From contig CANJKZ010000177.1 in assembly GCA_947471745.1 (NCBI GenBank), positions 31,995 to 95,994 on the forward strand: a DNA stretch of 64,000 nucleotides, read 5' to 3'. The translations under genes were made by a program, and so were the position numbers. Of the stretch, positions 1 through 10,325 are shown in pieces. Position 1 is the first letter of the stretch, and each line of letters starts with the position of its first letter. The DNA is from Closterium sp. Naga37s-1 (taxonomy: Eukaryota; Streptophyta; Zygnematophyceae; Desmidiales; Closteriaceae). The notes under the pieces were generated by a model. The model worked only from the letters and a program-made list of their open reading frames with translations. It ran no database searches and was not told the origin of the DNA.

Positions 1-391
1 CTACCCTATGAAAATCAACTCATTTGCCCAAGGTTTGCTATGGTTTTGGAGCATTGTTCTGCAGCAGTCTGGGTTATTCTGTGCAGAATTTCCTGCAATC
101 AGGTTGCAAGTGAAATCACCCACTTCTACTTGGGCAAATGATCTGATTTTCATAGGGGATCCTCATCACACCTATTCCATAATACCCTATGAAGATCAAC
201 TCATTTACCCAAGGTTTGCTATGGTTTTGGAGCATTGTTCTGCAGCAGTCTGGGTTATTCTGTGCAGAATTGCCTGCAATCAGGTTGCAAGTGAAATCAC
301 CCACTTCTACTTGGGCAAATGATCGTATTTTCATAGGGGACCCTAATCACACCTATTCCAGACTACCCTATGAAAATCAACTCATTTGGCC

Positions 392-396
392 AACGG
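392..396 (+). other. Two-allele insertion, first example
   Basis: AACGG occurs where other monomers have AACG (as at 1479-1482) or AAGG. The extra base makes this monomer 182 bp and shifts the frame. The same form recurs at about 13973, 41514 and 46949. Confidence 0.8.
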
Positions 397-910
397 TTTG
401 CTATGGTTTTGGAGCATTGTTCTGCTGCTGTCTGGGTTATTCTCTGCAGAATTGCCTGCAATCAGGTTGCAAGTGCAATCACCCACTTCTACTTGGGCAA
501 ATAATCTGATTTCCATAGGGGACGCTAATCACACCTATTCCAGACTACCCTATGAAAATCAACTCATTTGCCCAAGGTTTGCTATGGTTTTGGAGCATTG
601 TTCTGCTGCTGTCTGGGTTATTCTCTGCAGAATTGTCCTGCAATCAGGTTGCAAGTGAAATCACCCACTTCTACTTGGGCAAATGATCTGATTTTCATAG
701 GGGACTCTAATCACACCTATTCCAGACTACCCTATGAAAATCAACTCATTTGCCCAAGGTTTGCTATGGTTTTGGAGCATTGTTCTGCTGCTGTCTGGGT
801 TATTCTCTGCAGAATTGCCTGCAATCAGGTTGCAAGTGCAATCACCCACTTCTACTTGGGCAAATGATCTGATTTCCATAGGGGACCCTAATCACACCTA
901 TTCCAGACTA

Positions 911-939
911 CCCTATGAAAATCAACTCATTTGCCCAAG
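911..939 (+). repeat. Left arm of the monomer dyad (reference copy)
   Basis: This is a 29-bp arm running from CCCTATGAAAATCA through a 2-bp mismatch (AC) to TCATTTGCCCAAG. Its reverse complement recurs at 1036-1064. The arm is present in essentially every monomer. Variants change one or a few bases: TTGGCCAAG in the B-like family, TTACCCAAG and GAAGATC after the GGATCC marker. The matching protein-level echo is that reading either strand from the arm gives Met-Lys-Ile-x-Ser-Phe-Ala-Gln. Function is unknown; a protein-binding or structural role is possible but not shown. Confidence 0.93.
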
Positions 940-963
940 GTTTGCTATGGTTTTGGAGCATTG

Positions 964-1015
964 TTCTGCAGCAGTCTGGGTTATTCTGTGCAGAATTGCC
1001 TGCAATCAGGTTGCA
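964..1015 (+). repeat. Cluster of small dyads inside the long spacer
   Basis: Within the reference monomer, TTCTGCA (964-970) pairs with TGCAGAA (989-995). ATTCTG-TG-CAGAAT is centred in 983-996, CCTG-CAAT-CAGG spans 999-1010 and TGCAA-TCAGG-TTGCA spans 1001-1015. In monomers with CTCTGCAG the second dyad is broken, but a CTGCAG palindrome appears instead. These short dyads recur in every monomer. They could be coincidental in a sequence of this size, but together with the 29-bp arms they make the unit unusually dyad-rich. Confidence 0.7.
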
Positions 1016-1035
1016 AGTGAAATCACCCACTTCTA

Positions 1036-1064
1036 CTTGGGCAAATGATCTGATTTCCATAGGG
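1036..1064 (-). repeat. Right arm of the monomer dyad (reference copy)
   Basis: This is the inverted partner of 911-939, beginning CTTGGGCAAATGATC and ending CATAGGG. In copies with GATTTTCAT the arms match at 27 of 29 positions, the two mismatches being adjacent. The reference copy has GATTTCCAT, which costs one more pair. Copies with GATCGTATTTT match at 25 of 29. The arm is 96 bp downstream of its own left arm and 27 bp upstream of the next monomer's left arm. Confidence 0.93.
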
Positions 1065-1091
1065 GACGCTAATCACACCTATTCCAGACTA

Positions 1092-1272
1092 CCCTATGAA
1101 AATCAACTCATTTGCCCAAGGTTTGCTATGGTTTTGGAGCATTGTTCTGCAGCAGTCTGGGTTATTCTGTGCAGAATTGCCTGCAATCAGGTTGCAAGTG
1201 AAATCACCCACTTCTACTTGGGCAAATGATCTGATTTTCATAGGGGATCCTCATCACACCTATTCCATAATA
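1092..1272 (+). repeat. Marker monomer type with GGATCC short spacer (example)
   Basis: This type has GGGGATCCTCATCAC in the short spacer and CCATAATACCCTATGAAG leading into the next arm, in place of CCAGACTACCCTATGAAA. It occurs 30 times, at unit starts near 4, 1092, 1816, 3626, 4893, 6160, 7609, 9239, 10326, 13585, 15034, 16482, 18657, 20286, 21373, 22460, 24455, 25541, 26627, 27170, 28257, 29524, 30611, 33330, 34780, 36955, 42758, 43844, 45474 and 46561. Some later copies have CCAGACTA instead of CCATAATA. In these monomers the minus strand lacks a TAG stop normally supplied by CTACCC, which produces the 72-codon minus-strand open frames. Confidence 0.9.
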
Positions 1273-3625
1273 CCCTATGAAGATCAACTCATTTGCCCAA
1301 GGTTTGCTATGGTTTTGGAGCATTGTTCTGCAGCAGTCTGGGTTATTCTGTGCAGAATTGCCTGCAATCAGGTTGCAAGTGAAATCACCCACTTCTACTT
1401 GGGCAAATGATCGTATTTTCATAGGGGACCCTAATCACACCTATTCCAGACTACCCTATGAAAATCAACTCATTTGGCCAACGTTTGCTATGGTTTTGGA
1501 GCATTGTTCTGCTGCTGTCTGGGTTATTCTCTGCAGAATTGCCTGCAATCAGGTTGCAAGTGCAATCACCCACTTCTACTTGGGCAAATAATCTGATTTC
1601 CATAGGGGACGCTAATCACACCTATTCCAGACTACCCTATGAAAATCAACTCATTTGGCCAAGGTTTGCTATGGTTTTGGAGCATTGTTCTGCAGCAGTC
1701 TGGGTTATTCTGTGCAGAATTGCCTGCAATCAGGTTGCAAGTGCAATCACCCACTTCTACTTGGGCAAATGATCTGATTTCCATAGGGGACGCTAATCAC
1801 ACCTATTCCAGACTACCCTATGAAAATCAACTCATTTGCCCAAGGTTTGCTATGGTTTTGGAGCATTGTTCTGCAGCAGTCTGGGTTATTCTGTGCAGAA
1901 TTTCCTGCAATCAGGTTGCAAGTGAAATCACCCACTTCTACTTGGGCAAATGATCTGATTTTCATAGGGGATCCTCATCACACCTATTCCATAATACCCT
2001 ATGAAGATCAACTCATTTACCCAAGGTTTGCTATGGTTTTGGAGCATTGTTCTGCAGCAGTCTGGGTTATTCTGTGCAGAATTGCCTGCAATCAGGTTGC
2101 AAGTGAAATCACCCACTTCTACTTGGGCAAATGATCGTATTTTCATAGGGGACCCTAATCACACCTATTCCAGACTACCCTATGAAAATCAACTCATTTG
2201 GCCAACGTTTGCTATGGTTTTGGAGCATTGTTCTGCTGCTGTCTGGGTTATTCTCTGCAGAATTGCCTGCAATCAGGTTGCAAGTGCAATCACCCACTTC
2301 TACTTGGGCAAATAATCTGATTTCCATAGGGGACGCTAATCACACCTATTCCAGACTACCCTATGAAAATCAACTCATTTGCCCAAGGTTTGCTATGGTT
2401 TTGGAGCATTGTTCTGCTGCTGTCTGGGTTATTCTCTGCAGAATTGTCTACAATCAGGTTGCAAGTGAAATCACCCACTTCTACTTGGGCAAATGATGTG
2501 ATTTTCATAGGGGACTCTAATCACACCTATTCCAGACTACCCTATGAAAATCAACTCATTTGGCCAAGGTTTGCTATGGTTTTGGAGCATTGTTCTGCTG
2601 CTGTCTGGGTTATTCTCTGCAGAATTGCCTGCAATCAGGTTGCAAGTGCAATCACCCACTTCTACTTGGGCAAATGATCTGATTTCCATAGGGGACGCTA
2701 ATCACACCTATTCCAGACTACCCTATGAAAATCAACTCATTTGCCTAAGGTTTGCTATGGTTTTGGAGCATTGTTCTGCAGCAGTCTGGGTTATTCTGTG
2801 CAGAATTGCCTGCAATCAGGTTGCAAGTAAAATCACCCACTTCTACTTGGGCAAATGATCTGATTTCCATAGGGGACGCTAATCACACCTATTCCAGACT
2901 ACCCTATGAAAATCAACTCATTTGCCCAAGGTTTGCTATGGTTTTGGAGCATTGTTCTGCAGCAGTCTGGGTTATTCTGTGCAGAATTGCCTGCAATCAG
3001 GTTGCAAGTAAAATCACCCACTTCTACTTAGGCAAATGATCTGATTTTCATAGGGGACCCTACTCACCCCTATTAAAGACTACCCTATGAAAATCAACTC
3101 ATTTGGCCAAGGTTTGCTATGGTTTTGGAGCATTGTTCTGCAGCTGTCTGGGTTATTCTCTGCAGAATTGCCTGCAATCAGGTTGCAAGTGCAATCACCC
3201 ATTTCTACTTGGGCAAATAATCTGATTTCCATAGGGGACCCTAATCACACCTATTCCAGACTACCCTATGAAAATCAACTCATTTGGCCAAGGTTTGCTA
3301 TGGTTTTGGAGCATTGTTCTGCAGCAGTCTGGGTTATTCTGTGCAGAATTGCCTGCAATCAGGTTGCAAGTGAAATCACCCACTTCTACTTGGGCAAATG
3401 ATCTGATTTTCATAGGGGACCCTAATCACACCTATTCCAGACTACCCTATGAAAATCAACTCATTTGGCCAAGGTTTGCTATGGTTTTGGAGCATTGTTC
3501 TGCTGCTGTCTGGGTTATTCTCTGCAGAATTGCCTGCAATCAGGTTGCAAGTGCAATCACCCACTTCTACTTGGGCAAATGATCTGATTTCCATAGGGGA
3601 CGCTAATCACACCTATTCCAGACTA

Positions 3626-4892
3626 CCCTATGAAAATCAACTCATTTGCCCAAGGTTTGCTATGGTTTTGGAGCATTGTTCTGCAGCAGTCTGGGTTATT
3701 CTGTGCAGAATTGCCTGCAATCAGGTTGCAAGTGAAATCACCCACTTCTACTTGGGCAAATGATCTGATTTTCATAGGGGATCCTCATCACACCTATTCC
3801 ATAATACCCTATGAAGATCAACTCATTTACCCAAGGTTTGCTATGGTTTTGGAGCATTGTTCTGCAGCAGTCTGGGTTATTCTGTGCAGAATTGCCTGCA
3901 ATCAGGTTGCAAGTGAAATCACCCACTTCTACTTGGGCAAATGATCGTATTTTCATAGGGGACCCTAATCACACCTATTCCAGACTACCCTATGAAAATC
4001 AACTCATTTGGCCAACGTTTGCTATGGTTTTGGAGCATTGTTCTGCTGCTGTCTGGGTTATTCTCTGCAGAATTGCCTGCAATCAGGTTGCAAGTGCAAT
4101 CACCCACTTCTACTTGGGCAAATGATCTGATTTTCATAGGGGACGCTAGTCACACCTATTCCAGACTACCCTATGAAAATCAACTCATTTGCCCAAGGTT
4201 TGCTATGGTTTTGGAGCATTGTTCTGCTGCTGTCTGGGTTATTCTCTGCAGAATTGCCTGCAATCAGGTTGCAAGTGAAATCACCCACTTCTACTTGGGC
4301 AAATGATCTGATTTTCATAGGGGACCCTACTCACCCCTATTCAAGACTACCCTATGAAAATCAACTCATTTGGCCAAGGTTTGCTATGGTTTTGGAGCAT
4401 TGTTCTGCAGCTGTCTGGGTTATTCTCTGCAGAATTGCCTGCAATCAGGTTGCAAGTGCAATCACCCACTTCTACTTGGGCAAATAATCTGATTTCCATA
4501 GGGGACCCTAATCACACCTATTCCAGACTACCCTATGAAAATCAACTCATTTGCCCAAGGTTTGCTATGGTTTTGGAGCATTGTTCTGCAGCAGTCTGGG
4601 TTATTCTGTGCAGAATTGCCTGCAATCAGGTTGCAAGTGAAATCACCCACTTCTACTTGGGCAAATGATCTGATTTTCATAGGGGACCCTAATCACACCT
4701 ATTCCAGACTACCCTATGAAAATCAACTCATTTGGCCAAGGTTTGCTATGGTTTTGGAGCATTGTTCTGCTGCTGTCTGGGTTATTCTCTGCAGAATTGC
4801 CTGCAATCAGGTTGCAAGTGCAATCACCCACTTCTACTTGGGCAAATGATCTGATTTCCATAGGGGACGCTAATCACACCTATTCCAGACTA
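3626..4892 (+). repeat. 7-monomer higher-order repeat, copy 1
   Basis: This is seven 181-bp monomers (1267 bp) in the order: GGATCC marker; GATCGTATTTT type; CAACGTTTG arm with GACGCTAGTC; CTACTCACCCC type with GCTGCTG; GCAGCTG recombinant with AATAATCTG; GCAGCAG type with GACCCTAATC; TTGGCC-arm type with GCTGCTG, GTGCAATC and GACGCTAATC. The next seven monomers repeat this order. Confidence 0.85.
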
Positions 4893-6159
4893 CCCTATGA
4901 AAATCAACTCATTTGCCCAAGGTTTGCTATGGTTTTGGAGCATTGTTCTGCAGCAGTCTGGGTTATTCTGTGCAGAATTGCCTGCAATCAGGTTGCAAGT
5001 GAAATCACCCACTTCTACTTGGGCAAATGATCTGATTTTCATAGGGGATCCTCATCACACCTATTCCATAATACCCTATGAAGATCAACTCATTTGCCCA
5101 AGGTTTGCTATGGTTTTGGAGCATTGTTCTGCAGCAGTCTGGGTTATTCTGTGCAGAATTGCCTGCAATCAGGTTGCAAGTGAAATCACCCACTTCTACT
5201 TGGGCAAATGATCGTATTTTCATAGGGGACCCTAATCACACCTATTCCAGACTACCCTATGAAAATCAACTCATTTGGCCAACGTTTGCTATGGTTTTGG
5301 AGCATTGTTCTGCTGCTGTCTGGGTTATTCTCTGCAGAATTGCCTGCAATCAGGTTGCAAGTGCAATCACCCACTTCTACTTGGGCAAATGATCTGATTT
5401 TCATAGGGGACGCTAGTCACACCTATTCCAGACTACCCTATGAAAATCAACTCATTTGCCCAAGGTTTGCTATGGTTTTGGAGCATTGTTCTGCTGCTGT
5501 CTGGGTTATTCTCTGCAGAATTGCCTGCAATCAGGTTGCAAGTAAAATCACCCACTTCTACTTGGGCAAATGATCTGATTTTCATAGGGGACCCTACTCA
5601 CACCTATTCAAGACTACCCTATGAAAATCAACTCATTTGGCCAAGGTTTGCTATGGTTTTGGAGCATTGTTCTGCAGCTGTCTGGGTTATTCTCTGCAGA
5701 ATTGCCTGCAATCAGGTTGCAAGTGCAATCACCCATTTCTACTTGGGCAAATAATCTGATTTCCATAGGGGACCCTAATCACACCTATTCCAGACTACCC
5801 TATGAAAATCAACTCATTTGGCCAAGGTTTGCTATGGTTTTGGAGCATTGTTCTGCAGCAGTCTGGGTTATTCTGTGCAGAATTGCCTGCAATCAGGTTG
5901 CAAGTGAAATCACCCACTTCTACTTGGGCAAATGATCTGATTTTCATAGGGGACCCTAATCACACCTATTCCAGACTACCCTATGAAAATCAACTCATTT
6001 GGCCAAGGTTTGCTATGGTTTTGGAGCATTGTTCTGCTGCTGTCTGGGTTATTCTCTGCAGAATTGCCTGCAATCAGGTTGCAAGTGCAATCACCCACTT
6101 CTACTTGGGCAAATGATCTGATTTCCATAGGGGACGCTAATCACACCTATTCCAGACTA
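4893..6159 (+). repeat. 7-monomer higher-order repeat, copy 2
   Basis: This copy has the same order of seven monomer types and the same 1267-bp length as the block immediately before it. Small differences remain: the second monomer has TTGCCC rather than TTACCC, the fourth has CTACTCACACC and GTAAAATC, the fifth has CCCATTTCTAC, and the sixth has a TTGGCC arm. The pair is therefore a recent but not identical tandem duplication. Confidence 0.85.
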
Positions 6160-7608
6160 CCCTATGAAAATCAACTCATTTGCCCAAGGTTTGCTATGGT
6201 TTTGGAGCATTGTTCTGCAGCAGTCTGGGTTATTCTGTGCAGAATTTCCTGCAATCAGGTTGCAAGTGAAATCACCCACTTCTACTTGGGCAAATGATCT
6301 GATTTTCATAGGGGATCCTCATCACACCTATTCCAGACTACCCTATGAAGATCAACTCATTTAGCCCAAGGTTTGCTATGGTTTTGGAGCATTGTTCTGC
6401 AGCAGTCTGGGTTATTCTGTGCAGAATTGCCTGCAATCAGGTTGCAAGTGAAATCACCCACTTCTACTTGGGCAAATGATCGTATTTTCATAGGGGACCC
6501 TAATCACACCTATTCCAGACTACCCTATGAAAATCAACTCATTTGGCCAACGTTTGCTATGGTTTTGGAGCATTGTTCTGCTGCTGTCTGGGTTATTCTC
6601 TGCAGAATTGCCTGCAATCAGGTTGCAAGTGCAATCACCCACTTCTACTTGGGCAAATGATCTGATTTTCATAGGGGACGCTAGTCACACCTATTCCAGA
6701 CTACCCTATGAAAATCAACTCATTTGCCCAAGGTTTGCTATGGTTTTGGAGCATTGTTCTGCTGCTGTCTGGGTTATTCTCTGCAGAATTGTCTACAATC
6801 AGGTTGCAAGTGAAATCACCCACTTCTACTTGGGCAAATGATCTGATTTCCATAGGGGACGCTAGTCACACCTATTCCAGACTACCCTATGAAAATCAAC
6901 TCATTTGCCCAAGGTTTGCTATGGTTTTGGAGCATTGTTCTGCAGCAGTCTGGGTTATTCTGTGCAGAATTGCCTGCAATCAGGTTGCAAGTAAAATCAC
7001 CCACTTCTACTTGGGCAAATGATCTGATTTTCATAGGGGACCCTACTCACCCCTATTAAAGACTACCCTATGAAAATCAACTCATTTGGCCAAGGTTTGC
7101 TATGGTTTTGGAGCATTGTTCTGCTGCTGTCTGGGTTATTCTCTGCAGAATTGCCTGCAATCAGGTTGCAAGTGCAATCACCCACTTCTACTTGGGCAAA
7201 CTATCTGATTTCCATAGGGGACCCTAATCACACCTATTCCAGACTACCCTATGAAAATCAACTCATTTGCCCAAGGTTTGCTATGGTTTTGGAGCATTGT
7301 TCTGCAGCAGTCTGGGTTATTCTGTGCAGAATTGCCTGCAATCAGGTTGCAAGTGAAATCACCCACTTCTACTTGGGCAAATGATCTGATTTTCATAGGG
7401 GACCCTAATCACACCTATTCCAGACTACCCTATGAAAATCAACTCATTTGGCCAAGGTTTGCTATGGTTTTGGAGCATTGTTCTGCTGCTGTCTGGGTTA
7501 TTCTCTGCAGAATTGCCTGCAATCAGGTTGCAAGTGCAATCACCCACTTCTACTTGGGCAAATGATCTGATTTCCATAGGGGACGCTAATCACACCTATT
7601 CCAGACTA
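6160..7608 (+). repeat. 8-monomer variant of the cassette
   Basis: The order follows the preceding 7-mers, but the CTACTCACCCC monomer is now of the GCAGCAG type and an extra monomer with TTGTCTACA and GACGCTAGTC is inserted before it, giving eight units. The length is 1449 bp because of one inserted base at 6361-6367 (TTAGCCC). A monomer near 7201 has the private change CAAACTATC in the right arm. Confidence 0.8.
6361..6367 (+). other. Two-allele insertion in the left arm (TTAGCCC)
   Basis: The alleles in this column are TTACCC (after markers) and TTGCCC. Here A and G are both present, adding one base and creating an in-frame TAG. An identical event is at 23204-23210. Confidence 0.8.
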
Positions 7609-9238
7609 CCCTATGAAAATCAACTCATTTGCCCAAGGTTTGCTATGGTTTTGGAGCATTGTTCTGCAGCAGTCTGGGTTATTCTGTGCAGAATTTCCTG
7701 CAATCAGGTTGCAAGTGAAATCACCCACTTCTACTTGGGCAAATGATCTGATTTTCATAGGGGATCCTCATCACACCTATTCCATAATACCCTATGAAGA
7801 TCAACTCATTTACCCAAGGTTTGCCATGGTTTTGGAGCATTGTTCTGCAGCAGTCTGGGTTATTCTGTGCAGAATTGCCTGCAATCAGGTTGCAAGTGAA
7901 ATCACCCACTTCTACTTGGGCAAATGATCGTATTTTCATAGGGGACCCTAATCACACCTATTCCAGACTACCCTATGAAAATCAACTCATTTGCCCAAGG
8001 TTTGCTATGGTTTTGGAGCATTGTTCTGCTGCTGTCTGGGTTATTCTCTGCAGAATTGCCTGCAATCAGGTTGCAAGTGCAATCACCCACTTCTACTTGG
8101 GCAAATAATCTGATTTCCATAGGGGACGCTAATCACACCTATTCCAGACTACCCTATGAAAATCAACTCATTTGCCCAAGGTTTGCTATGGTTTTGGAGC
8201 ATTGTTCTGCTGCTGTCTGGGTTATTCTCTGCAGAATTGTCTACAATCAGGTTGCAAGTGAAATCACCCACTTCTACTTGGGCAAATGATCTGATTTTCA
8301 TAGGGGACGCTAGTCACACCTATTCCAGACTACCCTATGAAAATCAACTCATTTGCCCAAGGTTTGCTATGGTTTTGGAGCATTGTTCTGCTGCTGTCTG
8401 GGTTATTCTCTGCAGAATTGTCCTACAATCAGGTTGCAAGTGAAATCACCCACTTCTACTTGGGCAAATGATCTGATTTCCATAGGGGACGCTAGTCACA
8501 CCTATTCCAGACTACCCTATGAAAATCAACTCATTTGCCCAAGGTTTGCTATGGTTTTGGAGCATTGTTCTGCAGCAGTCTGGGTTATTCTGTGCAGAAT
8601 TGCCTGCAATCAGGTTGCAAGTAAAATCACCCACTTCTACTTGGGCAAATGATCTGATTTTCATAGGGGACCCTACTCACCCCTATTAAAGACTACCCTA
8701 TGAAAATCAACTCATTTGGCCAAGGTTTGCTATGGTTTTGGAGCATTGTTCTGCTGCTGTCTGGGTTATTCTCTGCAGAATTGCCTGCAATCAGGTTGCA
8801 AGTGCAATCACCCATTTCTACTTGGGCAAAACATCTGATTTCCATAGGGGACCCTAATCACACCTATTCCAGACTACCCTATGAAAATCAACTCATTTGC
8901 CCAAGGTTTGCTATGGTTTTGGAGCATTGTTCTGCAGCAGTCTGGGTTATTCTGTGCAGAATTGCCTGCAATCAGGTTGCAAGTGAAATCACCCACTTCT
9001 ACTTGGGCAAATGATCTGATTTTCATAGGGGACCCTAATCACACCTATTCCAGACTACCCTATGAAAATCAACTCATTTGGCCAAGGTTTGCTATGGTTT
9101 TGGAGCATTGTTCTGCTGCTGTCTGGGTTATTCTCTGCAGAATTGCCTGCAATCAGGTTGCAAGTGCAATCACCCACTTCTACTTGGGCAAATGATCTGA
9201 TTTCCATAGGGGACGCTAATCACACCTATTCCAGACTA
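7609..9238 (+). repeat. 9-monomer variant of the cassette
   Basis: This is the longest simple cassette: marker, GATCGTATTTT type, AATAATCTG type, two consecutive GACGCTAGTC monomers, the CTACTCACCCC type, then three monomers ending with the TTGGCC/GACGCTAATC type. The second monomer has TTTGCCATGG instead of TTTGCTATGG. The fifth has a 1-bp insertion near 8420 (TTGTCCTACA). A private change CAAAACATC lies near 8828. Confidence 0.8.
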
Positions 9239-10325
9239 CCCTATGAAAATCAACTCATTTGCCCAAGGTTTGCTATGGTTTTGGAGCATTGTTCTGCAGC
9301 AGTCTGGGTTATTCTGTGCAGAATTTCCTGCAATCAGGTTGCAAGTGAAATCACCCACTTCTACTTGGGCAAATGATCTGATTTTCATAGGGGATCCTCA
9401 TCACACCTATTCCATAATACCCTATGAAGATCAACTCATTTACCCAAGGTTTGCCTATGGTTTTGGAGCATTGTTCTGCAGCAGTCTGGGTTATTCTGTG
9501 CAGAATTGCCTGCAATCAGGTTGCAAGTGAAATCACCCACTTCTACTTGGGCAAATGATCGTATTTTCATAGGGGACCCTAATCACACCTATTCCAGACT
9601 ACCCTATGAAAATCAACTCATTTGCCCAAGGTTTGCTATGGTTTTGGAGCATTGTTCTGCAGCAGTCTGGGTTATTCTGTGCAGAATTGCCTGCAATCAG
9701 GTTGCAAGTAAAATCACCCACTTCTACTTGGGCAAATGATCTGATTTCCATAGGGGACGCTAATCACACCTATTCCAGACTACCCTATGAAAATCAACTC
9801 ATTTGCCCAAGGTTTGCTATGGTTTTGGAGCATTGTTCTGCAGCAGTCTGGGTTATTCTGTGCAGAATTGCCTGCAATCAGGTTGCAAGTAAAATCACCC
9901 ACTTCTACTTGGGCAAATGATCTGATTTTCATAGGGGACCCTACTCACCCCTATTACAGACTACCCTATGAAAATCAACTCATTTGGCCAAGGTTTGCTA
10001 TGGTTTTGGAGCATTGTTCTGCAGCTGTCTGGGTTATTCTCTGCAGAATTGCCTGCAATCAGGTTGCAAGTGCAATCACCCATTTCTACTTGGGCAAATA
10101 ATCTGATTTCCATAGGGGACCCTAATCACACCTATTCCAGACTACCCTATGAAAATCAACTCATTTGGCCAAGGTTTGCTATGGTTTTGGAGCATTGTTC
10201 TGCAGCAGTCTGGGTTATTCTGTGCAGAATTGCCTGCAATCAGGTTGCAAGTGCAATCACCCACTTCTACTTGGGCAAATGATCTGATTTCCATAGGGGA
10301 CGCTAATCACACCTATTCCAGACTA
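9239..10325 (+). repeat. 6-monomer higher-order repeat
   Basis: Marker; GATCGTATTTT; GACGCTAATC with GTAAAATC; CTACTCACCCC; GCAGCTG with CCCATTTCTAC and AATAATCTG; TTGGCC-arm with GCAGCAG and GTGCAATC. The length is 1087 bp because of one extra base at 9451-9457 (TTGCCTA, combining TTGCTA and TTGCCA). Close relatives of this 6-mer dominate 20.3-28.3 kb and recur at 42.8 and 45.5 kb. Confidence 0.82.

Larger units (their letters stand above)
911..1091 (+). repeat. Reference monomer (181 bp)
   Basis: I start the unit at CCCTATG. The parts in order are: left arm 911-939, long spacer 940-1035, right arm 1036-1064, short spacer 1065-1091. The main polymorphic columns are: the third base of TTGCCCAAG (C, G, or the TTACCC form); GCAGCAGTC versus GCTGCTGTC, with CTGTGCAG versus CTCTGCAG about 12 bases on; TTGCCTGCA versus TTTCC, TTGTCTACA or TTGTCTGCA; GTGAAATC, GTGCAATC or GTAAAATC; GATTTTCAT or GATTTCCAT, and GATCTGA or GATCGTA; GACCCTAAT, GACGCTAAT, GACGCTAGT, GATCCTCAT or GACCCTACT. 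Because 181 is not a multiple of 3, each monomer shifts the reading frame by one. Confidence 0.97.
1..3625 (+). repeat. Array segment with irregular marker spacing (6, 4 and 10 monomers)
   Basis: GGATCC-marker monomers start near 4, 1092 and 1816, and the next is at 3626, so marker-to-marker distances are 6, 4 and 10 monomers. The usual partner (TTACCC arm plus GATCGTATTTT) follows the markers at 4 and 1816; the one after 1092 has the ordinary TTGCCC arm. Two 1-bp insertions occur at 392-396 and 634-638, each combining two known alleles. The window opens three bases before a left arm, so the array clearly continues upstream. Confidence 0.85.

Noticed and set aside
8..322. Serial open frames of about 104 codons beginning Met-Lys-Ile-Asn-Ser-Phe, hundreds of copies with a hydrophobic stretch that resembles a signal or membrane segment
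   Set aside because: They overlap each other every 181 bp in rotating frames, cross monomer borders, and vary with the satellite's own polymorphisms. There is no ribosome-binding or promoter context and no selection at codon level that I can see. They are by-products of the repeat.
879..890. Telomere-like TAGGG/CCCTA as interstitial telomeric repeat
   Set aside because: It occurs once per monomer inside a longer unrelated unit and is not itself repeated in tandem.
1204..1422. Minus-strand open frames of 72 codons beginning Met-Lys-Ile-Arg-Ser-Phe
   Set aside because: They exist mainly where the marker monomer replaces CTACCC with ATACCC and so loses a TAG stop on the minus strand. Their resemblance to the plus-strand frames comes from the inverted arms.
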